A DNA stretch of 5,214 nt from Geothermobacter sp964441925. Lineage in GTDB: Bacteria; Desulfobacterota; Desulfuromonadia; Desulfuromonadales; Geothermobacteraceae. A program made the position numbers and the translations under genes. Positions 1-5,146 of the stretch are shown piece by piece; within the stretch, counting starts at the first letter, position 1; each line of letters opens with the position of its first letter. The stretch is taken from the NCBI GenBank assembly GCA_964441925.1, contig CAYTVY010000165.1, positions 1-5,214 of the forward strand, in the 5' to 3' direction. The notes below the pieces were generated by a model. The model made no database searches. It was not told the origin of the DNA and saw only the letters and a program-made list of their open reading frames with translations.

Positions 1-40
1 ACGAGGGACGAGGGACGAGGGACGGGGGACGGGGGATGGG
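1..40. repeat. Heptanucleotide tandem repeat, G-rich on the + strand
   Basis: Five consecutive 7-base units are visible: three copies of ACGAGGG followed by two copies of ACGGGGG, then a partial ATGGG. The array begins at the window edge and may extend beyond it. It lies in the non-coding stretch downstream of the ygbA-like gene. The + strand has runs of three or more G separated by 2 to 4 bases, which fits a G-quadruplex pattern. Short tandem heptamers of this kind are known between genes in various bacteria, and no function can be assigned from sequence. Confidence 0.9.
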
Positions 41-85
41 TCGTCCCGCACCGTCCGGTCTGAATGTCCCCTATCCACGGTTCCT

Positions 86-457
86 TCAGAACAGGTAGTG
101 CCACAGCAGGTCGAGCCGGCCGCGCTTCATCAGGTAGGGGCCGGCAAAGCGCATCACCTCGCGCACTCGCTGCCGCATCTGCGGCTTGTAGCAGTGCACC
201 GGGCAGTGCTTGCACGCCGGTTTGGGATCGAGCGGGCAGCGCAGCCGCCGTTGTACGGCATAGTCGAGAAACGCGGCGCATTCGTCGCAGTAGCGGAAGC
301 GCCCGGCATCCAGTCCCGTATCCTCGGGCAACTGCAACGGATGCCGGTCACGATCCCGATGGTGGACCCGGCAATAGACTTCAGTGAAACGGATCAGCAC
401 CCGCAGGTCTTTGATCTCGCGACGCGTCAACTGGCGCTGTTCAAGGTTCGTCTTCAT
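86..457 (-). CDS. ygbA: YgbA-family (nitrous oxide-stimulated promoter family) nitrosative-stress protein
   Basis: This 123-residue soluble protein has no signal peptide or membrane segment, so it should act in the cytoplasm. It matches the YgbA_NO family, whose E. coli member belongs to the NO-responsive NsrR regulon and is linked to recovery from nitrosative stress. The family signature is the C-terminal cysteine cluster C74, C82, C85, C89 within PKPACKHCPVHCYKP, followed by RFAGPYLM (residues 103-110). Further cysteines are C29, C57 and C60 (CDEC). The cysteines suggest metal or Fe-S binding, which is inference. The start ATG at 457 is followed by LTRREIKDL, which resembles the family N-terminus. 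No Shine-Dalgarno sequence precedes it; a possible -10 element lies six bases upstream, so the mRNA may be leaderless. The gene lies 45 bases after the cytochrome stop, with an FNR-type palindrome in the gap. No terminator-like hairpin with a T tract follows it. Confidence 0.9.
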   Translation of the reverse strand: MKTNLEQRQLTRREIKDLRVLIRFTEVYCRVHHRDRDRHPLQLPEDTGLDAGRFRYCDECAAFLDYAVQRRLRCPLDPKPACKHCPVHCYKPQMRQRVREVMRFAGPYLMKRGRLDLLWHYLF

Positions 458-463
458 ACGGCA

Positions 464-469
464 AGTCTA
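464..469 (-). promoter_or_regulatory. Possible -10 element for ygbA
   Basis: Read on the minus strand, TAGACT matches TATAAT at four of six positions and ends six bases before the ygbA ATG. Transcription would then start at about 457-458, at or next to the A of the ATG. The palindrome at 491-508 would sit at about -42, the usual place for an FNR-family activator. The match is weak alone; spacing and the absent Shine-Dalgarno sequence support it. Confidence 0.4.
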
Positions 470-490
470 AAGCCGTTTCGGCTGCAGGCG

Positions 491-508
491 CCTTGACCGG
501 AGTCAAGG
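491..508 (-). promoter_or_regulatory. FNR/HcpR-type palindromic operator upstream of ygbA
   Basis: The minus strand reads CCTTGACTCCGGTCAAGG, a perfect 7-base inverted repeat with a 4-base centre. The core TTGAC-N4-GTCAA has the geometry of CRP/FNR-family sites (FNR: TTGAT-N4-ATCAA), and the TTGAC half-site is the type I associate with the NO-responsive regulator HcpR. It overlaps the cytochrome stop codon (503-505) and is centred 42.5 bases upstream of the ygbA ATG. The identity of the regulator is inference. As RNA it would form a 7-bp stem with a UCCG loop, so an RNA role is not excluded. Confidence 0.6.
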
Positions 509-1792
509 GTTTCCTTTTTCCAGCCAGCGTTCAAGCAACGCGCTCCGTGCCTTGCGGTAAGCGGCATCGTCCAGCCGCCCCCGTTCATGTTCCCGCTTCA
601 GCCGCTCGAGTTCGCGGGACGTCCGATCGGCCTGCGATTCGGAAGTATCGTTTTGCTTGGCGGTGAAATGTTCCAGCCGGTCCGCCTCGGAACGAATCTG
701 CTCCAGCAGCAGTTTCAGCTCGGCGTTCCCATACCAGTGGGTCCAGGCCGGGTTCTGATGAAAGGCCCCTTTCCAGGTCTTGGCGAAGGCATACTTCTTC
801 ATCCGGAAAAAGAGGCTTTCGATCCCGGAAGTGTCTTCGTACAGCATCTGGCCGTCGAGTACAAGGTTTTTGCCACGCAGCGGGTGTGGCGGCCGGTCCT
901 GCGGCATGGGACGCAACAGGTTGCGGGACGCCAGATCCTCGATCAACGCCTTCGCCGTCTCCACCAGCGTGCGACTTTCGGCGAGAACGGCATCGCCGCG
1001 GGCGAGTTCGCGACGGGCAAACGATGCGGCGTGACAGCGACTGCAGACAGCCAGCATCGCCTGCCGTCCGGCCGCCGCCCGATCGTCGTCGAGACGCTTT
1101 CCGGCCGGCGTGTGGGTGATGCCGCCCGAGACGTCGTGCGTTCCTTGCGGCATGTGACACCCCTGACAGGAAGGAGCGACCGCCTCGCCCTTCAGGCGCC
1201 AGATCTGCCCATGCTGACTGGTCTGCCACATCTCCCACTGCGGATGGTCCGGTCCCATGTGGCACTTGGCACAGACCTGCGGGTCACGCACGATGGCGAG
1301 ATCGGTCAGATGATTGCCATGGCAACTGCCACAGGCATTCTCGATCTGGTGACAGCGGTTGCAGCCGACCTGTCCCATGGCGCTGCTCTGTTCAAGAAAA
1401 CGGGCGCAGTTGACGGTACTGACCGGCAGGGCCGTCCCCTCCTGGTGACAGAAGGCGCACTCGCTGCTGTCGCGGCCGGGCAGGTTGCGGGTGCACCCCC
1501 AGCCGGAATGCAGCCCCAACCCGTGCCTGCTCGCCGCATGTTGCCGGAACGCCTGTTCGTGACACTTGCCACAGACGGCGGCCGAAACCCGGACCTCGCC
1601 GGCCAGGATACGCTCGTGGTCCGCACCGTGGCAGTCGATGCAGCCGACCCCCGCCCCGGCGTGGGCACTCTCCCGCCACTGCCCGACGACGCCGGGAGTC
1701 TCGTCGCCATGACAGCCGGCACAATCGGCGGCGGACAGCCTGCCGGCCGAAAGGAACAGGAGAACAGACAACAGCAGCAACATGGCTCTCAT
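503..1792 (-). CDS. Compact nine-haem cytochrome c of the hydroxylamine oxidoreductase (HAO) family
   Basis: This is a 429-residue exported protein with a signal peptide (about 1-21, cut near LSA/AD). Nine CXXCH haem motifs start at residues 24, 51, 74, 112, 144, 154, 174, 209 and 250. Their spacing and flanks follow Nitrosomonas HAO as I recall it: CHGDETP at the first haem, CIDCH at the second, CGKCH at the third, then CNRCH/CGSCH/CAKCH with PDHPQWE, CQGCHM and CSRCH. The motif CAFCH at 112-116 has no HAO counterpart. D182-H183 match the distal Asp-His pair. The P460-crosslinking Tyr seems replaced (AWTHWYG, 349-355), and no Tyr lies between 214 and 253, so the second pocket Tyr is also absent. 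This suggests a periplasmic reductase of nitrite, NO or hydroxylamine. The protein lacks the extended N-terminus and C-terminal membrane helix of classical HAO. Its tail (about 393-424) is a charged helical hairpin resembling SHOCT. The ATG overlaps the lipoprotein stop (ATGA), with GGAAAGGA ten bases upstream. Confidence 0.85.
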   Translation of the reverse strand: MRAMLLLLSVLLFLSAGRLSAADCAGCHGDETPGVVGQWRESAHAGAGVGCIDCHGADHERILAGEVRVSAAVCGKCHEQAFRQHAASRHGLGLHSGWGCTRNLPGRDSSECAFCHQEGTALPVSTVNCARFLEQSSAMGQVGCNRCHQIENACGSCHGNHLTDLAIVRDPQVCAKCHMGPDHPQWEMWQTSQHGQIWRLKGEAVAPSCQGCHMPQGTHDVSGGITHTPAGKRLDDDRAAAGRQAMLAVCSRCHAASFARRELARGDAVLAESRTLVETAKALIEDLASRNLLRPMPQDRPPHPLRGKNLVLDGQMLYEDTSGIESLFFRMKKYAFAKTWKGAFHQNPAWTHWYGNAELKLLLEQIRSEADRLEHFTAKQNDTSESQADRTSRELERLKREHERGRLDDAAYRKARSALLERWLEKGNP

Positions 1793-2838
1793 GGCCGCTC
1801 GATCCTTTCCAGAAAGGTGCGATAGTCGCCGCCGTCGATCAGCCCCTGACTTCGCCAGCGGCGCAGTTCGAGCCGACGGGGATCCTGCAGGTCGGCCGCC
1901 GTTCCTGACGATGGCACTGCAACCAGTTCAATGCCGCTCCGGTGGCGGACGGCCAGCCGCCGGCCGTCCGGGCTGAACGAGGCACAGACATCTCCACGAT
2001 CTGCCAGCGACTCCTCCCCGCTGGCAGGGGGTCTCTCCTCTCCGCTCCAGAGGTCGAACCGCCGCCGGTTCCCTGCCCCTTCCCGCAAAACGACCGTTTC
2101 CCCGTCGGACGAAAAGCGAACGTCCGTCACCGTCCACGGCAGATCGACGATGGGCCATTTGGCTCCCGAGGCCAGATGGTAGGCCATGAATCTCAGATAG
2201 GGGGCCATGGCGGGCGGATCGTGGGGCTCGGCATAGAGCAGGATATCCCTCTGCGGGCTGAGCGCACTCCAGCTCATCCGCTGCTGCATCAGCGCCAACC
2301 GGCGGGCCAGGGGCGGACTCAGGGTCAGATCGGCAAGAATGCTGTCGGCGACGGTATCATTTGCGATCCGCCACAGAGTCAGACGTACATTGCCGCCGAA
2401 AGTAAAGGACGACAGACTTTCGGTCAGCACCCGGACATCGGCATCGCCGGCAACGAGCGCCCGGCAGAGCCCCGGCATCTCCCGCCAGAGGAGGGGTTCG
2501 TCTTCCGGGCCGAGCCGCCACAGGCGGCAACCGTCTTGCGCTGCCGTCGCCACCAGCAACCCCTCTCCGCCGGAAAGCCAGTCGAACGCCGTCACTGCAG
2601 GCAGGGTGATCCGGCGGCTGTCGCCGCTGCGGACATCGAGCAGTTCCAGCCCTCCGGGGACGGTGGCGGCCACCCGTCCGCCGGCGGAATCCCAGCGCAC
2701 CTGACAGATGCCGGACCCTGTACGGTTGTCGGCCGAAAGTTTTCCGGACGGTACACAGCCGGTCGAGAACAGAGCGAGCAGAAACACGACGACCGGCATC
2801 CGAAACCGCTCTGCAACAAAAACGGGACGAGACACCAT
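1789..2838 (-). CDS. Predicted beta-propeller (WD40/TolB-like) lipoprotein, partner of the HAO-family cytochrome
   Basis: I do not recognise a named family. From the chosen start the protein has 349 residues. A basic N-terminus and hydrophobic stretch (about 14-26) end in FSTGC, an imperfect lipobox with C28 as the likely lipidated residue. Repeated strands with propeller-like turns follow: QVRWDSAGGRVAA (about 46-58), AFDWLSGGEGLLVA, WSALSPQRDILLYA, VRFSSDGETVVLRE and ASFSPDGRRLAVRH (about 286-299). At least five blades are visible, and such folds usually bind proteins. The C-terminal LELRRWRSQGLIDGGDYR is SHOCT-like and resembles the cytochrome's tail. I chose ATG 2838 because AGGA lies eight bases upstream. 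A TTG at 2871 and an ATG at 2847 are in frame, but their purine-rich stretches lie too close. The stop overlaps the cytochrome start, so translation is probably coupled and the two proteins may form a complex. An FNR-type palindrome lies upstream. Confidence 0.75.
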   Translation of the reverse strand: MVSRPVFVAERFRMPVVVFLLALFSTGCVPSGKLSADNRTGSGICQVRWDSAGGRVAATVPGGLELLDVRSGDSRRITLPAVTAFDWLSGGEGLLVATAAQDGCRLWRLGPEDEPLLWREMPGLCRALVAGDADVRVLTESLSSFTFGGNVRLTLWRIANDTVADSILADLTLSPPLARRLALMQQRMSWSALSPQRDILLYAEPHDPPAMAPYLRFMAYHLASGAKWPIVDLPWTVTDVRFSSDGETVVLREGAGNRRRFDLWSGEERPPASGEESLADRGDVCASFSPDGRRLAVRHRSGIELVAVPSSGTAADLQDPRRLELRRWRSQGLIDGGDYRTFLERIERP

Positions 2839-2846
2839 GACGGACA

Positions 2847-2850
2847 TCCT
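2847..2850 (-). promoter_or_regulatory. Ribosome binding site that sets the lipoprotein start
   Basis: AGGA on the minus strand lies eight bases before the ATG at 2838. It is the only Shine-Dalgarno-like sequence at normal spacing among the in-frame candidates. The ATG at 2847 has AGG touching it, and the TTG at 2871 has AAGG one base away. This is why the shorter start was chosen. Confidence 0.5.
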
Positions 2851-2871
2851 GTCAGAAATCCCCGGCCGCAA

Positions 2872-2889
2872 CCTTGACCCAGGTCAGCT
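2872..2889 (-). promoter_or_regulatory. FNR/HcpR-type palindromic operator upstream of the lipoprotein-cytochrome pair
   Basis: The minus strand reads AGCTGACCTGGGTCAAGG. The core CTGAC-N4-GTCAA is one mismatch from a perfect TTGAC-N4-GTCAA palindrome, and 12 of 18 aligned bases are identical to the site at 491-508. It overlaps the sensor stop (2884-2886) and is centred 42.5 bases upstream of the ATG at 2838, the same distance as the ygbA site. No convincing -10 element is visible downstream (CAGGAT at 2846-2851 matches TATAAT at three of six). Regulation by an FNR-family factor is inference from the motif, its recurrence and its placement. Confidence 0.5.
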
Positions 2890-4314
2890 CTCTTTTTCGG
2901 ACGCACGCGCGAACAGACAGGCGACCTCCTGCACCCGGCCGGCGGAATCCTCCAGCACCGTCCAGGCAAAACGCACCGGCACCTCACCCCTTCTGGTCCG
3001 GAGGACCTTGCGGCCCATCCGCTCTTCCGGACGCGCCAGCAGCACCTGCAACCAGGGTTCCTCATCCGCACCGTCGCCCATGAAGAGATCTCCCAGATTG
3101 CGCCCGATCAGCTCCTTCTCTTCCTGGCCGATCAGTTCACAGGCCACCTGGTTGGCAATGCGGATGCGTCCGTCCAGTCCGATCAGCACCAGCCCTTCGC
3201 CCATGCTGTCGAGAATGCGATCGAAATAGCGCCGCGATATCATCGAATGCCGCAGCTCGGTGATCATCTGGGCGAAGGAGTCGACCAGTTGGTCGATTTC
3301 ATCGCCGGTGGTGGGGATGTCGAACGACTCCGGCAGCTCGCCCGCCGCCACCCGCCGTGCCGTCTGGGTCAGGGCCAGAAGCGGCCGGGTCAAACGTGAG
3401 GCCAAAAGAGAAGCCAACAGGGTAACGGCAACGACGACCCCACTGATCACCAGCAGAATGGTATCCCGCAATTTGCGCGGTGCTTCCATGAATTCCGCCA
3501 TCGGCAACACGGCCAGCAACGTGGCGTGCAAAACCGGCACCGGCGCATAGGCGATCAGCGCCTCGACCCCGAAAAGCCGTCCCCTGCCCTGGCCGGACTG
3601 CCCGGCCAGGGCCCGGGCGACGAGCGGCTCCCGCATGCCGCCGTCATCGAGGCGACGCATCACCCGTTCCGGGGCAGGGTACTCCAGGATCAATCCTTCT
3701 TTGTCGATCAGCACCAGGTAACCGGAACGTCCCACTTCAATGGTTCGCAGAAAACCGATCACATCGGTGAGAGGAACCTGGGCATAGACCGCACCGACGA
3801 ATTCGTCACCGAAATAGCGGCGGATACCGTAGATCATGGGAATGACCGGCTTCCCCAGACCCTCCGACAGACTGACGGTTCCCCGCAAAGTCCTGTTGGG
3901 GTTCCTGCGGGCGGCGGCGAAAAAATCGGCATCGGCGAAAGGGCCGAGATAGGGCAGGGCCCGTCCCCGCACCACGCGCAGATCCTCCCAGCCCTTGGCA
4001 TCCAGGTAGACAAGCATGGGAAAACGGTCCTGATAACCGGTGAAGTATTCGGCCAGGGCGGAAACCCTGGCCGTTTCGGGGAAATCCTGCACCAGTCTCC
4101 CCGCCACCAGCTGGGCCAGGTCGGACTCCCGCTGCCGCAGGCGCTGTTCGATCATCCCGGCCATGTGCCCGGCAAGAAAGTCGAGATTGGCCAGGCGCTG
4201 TCGCAGCAGCTCGTTTTTGAGCAGATGGTAGGCCGTCGGTCCAAGAACGACCAGGACCAGCAAAACGATGCCCAGATGCATGGCGAGAATGCGGGAACGG
4301 ATCGATCTGAGCAC
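2884..4314 (-). CDS. Membrane sensor protein, dCACHE-HAMP-PAS, without an output domain
   Basis: From the chosen GTG the protein has 476 residues. A first membrane helix (about 13-33) precedes a periplasmic region of about 250 residues of dCACHE type; YLGPFADADFFAAARRNP, GKPVIPM, GAVYAQVPL and GRSGYLVLIDKEG are typical of that fold. A second helix (about 284-306) leads to a HAMP domain (about 307-360, with SRLTRPLLALT and GDEIDQLVDSFAQM). A PAS domain follows (about 364-471, with ILDSMGEGLVLIGLDGRI and ELIGRNLGDLF). The chain ends there, with no histidine kinase, GGDEF, EAL or methyl-accepting domain, and none is encoded downstream. It could be a truncated kinase relative, or it could signal through a separate partner. 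GTG 4314 lies one base after the preceding stop, with GGGAGG eight bases upstream. A GTG at 4341, with GGAG seven bases upstream, would add nine residues. The upstream PstS-like protein may be its ligand-binding partner (inference). Confidence 0.82.
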   Translation of the reverse strand: MLRSIRSRILAMHLGIVLLVLVVLGPTAYHLLKNELLRQRLANLDFLAGHMAGMIEQRLRQRESDLAQLVAGRLVQDFPETARVSALAEYFTGYQDRFPMLVYLDAKGWEDLRVVRGRALPYLGPFADADFFAAARRNPNRTLRGTVSLSEGLGKPVIPMIYGIRRYFGDEFVGAVYAQVPLTDVIGFLRTIEVGRSGYLVLIDKEGLILEYPAPERVMRRLDDGGMREPLVARALAGQSGQGRGRLFGVEALIAYAPVPVLHATLLAVLPMAEFMEAPRKLRDTILLVISGVVVAVTLLASLLASRLTRPLLALTQTARRVAAGELPESFDIPTTGDEIDQLVDSFAQMITELRHSMISRRYFDRILDSMGEGLVLIGLDGRIRIANQVACELIGQEEKELIGRNLGDLFMGDGADEEPWLQVLLARPEERMGRKVLRTRRGEVPVRFAWTVLEDSAGRVQEVACLFARASEKES

Positions 4315-4315
4315 G

Positions 4316-5146
4316 TCAGTCGCCTCCCGCCGGAAAGGCACCGAATCTCTCCATCACCCGTCCGGCCTCGTCAGAAAAGAGAAAGTCCCTGAAGCGGGCG
4401 GCAGGTCCGGCAAGAGGCGGCCGCCACACCAGGGCAAGCGGAACGGCATAGGGATAACGACCGGTTCCGTTCCGGTCGGCATCGGGGGCGACACCGTCGA
4501 TCCGCAGGATGTTCAGGTCCGCATTCTTGATCGCCGAAAGCGGAAGATAACCGATGCTTCCGGGAGTCCGCATCAGGACACGCCGCATTTCCAGTGTGGA
4601 ATAGACGACCTGCCCCGCTTCAGCCTTCTGAAAAACGGCGGAAAACCGGGCCAGAACAAGACGTGAGGCCTCACCGGCCTCACGCCGGGCGACATAGATC
4701 TTGCCGGGGCGCCCGCCAAGCTGTGCCCAGTTGGTCAGACGGCCGGAGAAAATCCCTTCGATCTGGCGAAAGGTCAGGCCCTTCAGCCCGGGGTGATCGG
4801 GGTGGGTGGCAAAAACGACGGGCGACCGGGCAAACATCCGCCAGACGAGGCCGGCCTGCACCTCGTTTTTCTTCAACCGCCGCGCCACCCGTGCCAGTTT
4901 CACCCGTCCCGTCAGTACCTGCCGGATGCCCCCACTGCTGCCGACGGCGTCCGGCACCGCCACCAAAAAACCGGACCGGCGGTTGAACATCTCCGCCAGC
5001 CGGCGCAAAAGATGCTGACTGTCACCCGAACCCGGGATGATAAGCATTTTTTCCGCCGCTGCCACCGGCGGCGGAAAAAGGAAACCGCCGAACAGCAGTA
5101 CGGCCAGCACAGTGAAGATCTCAGTCCGGAACACGGAGAGGTTCAT
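4316..5146 (-). CDS. PstS-like periplasmic substrate-binding protein with altered ligand residues
   Basis: This 276-residue protein has a signal peptide (about 1-31, cut near VAAA/EK) and a PstS/PBP_like_2 fold. Recognisable family segments are GSSGGIRQVLTG (69-80), LTFRQIEGIFSGRLTNWAQLGG (from 124, the ITNW..GG hallmark), YVARREAGEASRLVL (151-165) and GSIGYLPLSAIK (196-207). It has the usual length for small stand-alone members. The usual phosphate-binding residues look changed. The Asp of the VD(I/F)xxxS motif is K83, its Ser is A88, and the R-x3-SGT motif reads REAGEASR, with E159 and S161. No pst permease or ATPase gene is visible. It may bind another anion and serve the adjacent sensor rather than transport (inference). 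The ATG overlaps the preceding stop as ATGA, with GGGAG touching the start; an in-frame TGA lies four codons upstream, so no earlier start is possible. Confidence 0.85.
   Translation of the reverse strand: MNLSVFRTEIFTVLAVLLFGGFLFPPPVAAAEKMLIIPGSGDSQHLLRRLAEMFNRRSGFLVAVPDAVGSSGGIRQVLTGRVKLARVARRLKKNEVQAGLVWRMFARSPVVFATHPDHPGLKGLTFRQIEGIFSGRLTNWAQLGGRPGKIYVARREAGEASRLVLARFSAVFQKAEAGQVVYSTLEMRRVLMRTPGSIGYLPLSAIKNADLNILRIDGVAPDADRNGTGRYPYAVPLALVWRPPLAGPAARFRDFLFSDEAGRVMERFGAFPAGGD
4323..4328 (-). promoter_or_regulatory. Ribosome binding site that sets the sensor GTG start
   Basis: GGGAGG on the minus strand lies eight bases before the GTG at 4314, inside the last codons of the PstS-like gene. 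It is a stronger Shine-Dalgarno sequence than the one before the alternative GTG at 4341. The arrangement suggests reinitiation after the PstS-like stop at 4316-4318. Confidence 0.6.

Noticed and set aside
112..496. CRISPR array, tRNA, rRNA or mobile-element remnants anywhere in the window
   Set aside because: Apart from the heptamer array at the left edge, I saw no spaced direct repeats, cloverleaf-like sequence, transposase motif or terminal inverted repeats; the region near ygbA was examined most closely because of its palindrome.
491..508. Palindrome at the end of the cytochrome gene as an intrinsic terminator
   Set aside because: The stem is only 7 bp, overlaps the stop codon and is not followed by a T tract on the minus strand. 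The T-rich stretch lies on the other side and would serve only + strand transcription, where no gene ends. The same motif upstream of the lipoprotein gene favours an operator.
585..1265. Second minus-strand frame (226 codons) inside the cytochrome, as a frameshift fragment
   Set aside because: The cytochrome frame is continuous from signal peptide to stop with all its motifs, so no frameshift needs to be invoked.
587..1825. Long + strand open frame (412 codons) opposite the cytochrome
   Set aside because: It is antisense to a gene with nine haem motifs, a signal peptide and clear family similarity. Its translation has no recognisable domain, and such frames are common opposite GC-rich genes.
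1942..2877. + strand open frame (311 codons) opposite the propeller lipoprotein
   Set aside because: Low-complexity Pro/Gly/Arg-rich translation with no domain; the minus-strand frame has a lipobox, propeller repeats and operon-like junctions.
3526..4392. + strand open frame (288 codons) opposite the sensor
   Set aside because: It has no recognisable family and is fully shadowed by the dCACHE-HAMP sensor region; it crosses the sensor/PstS-like junction, as an antisense artefact would.
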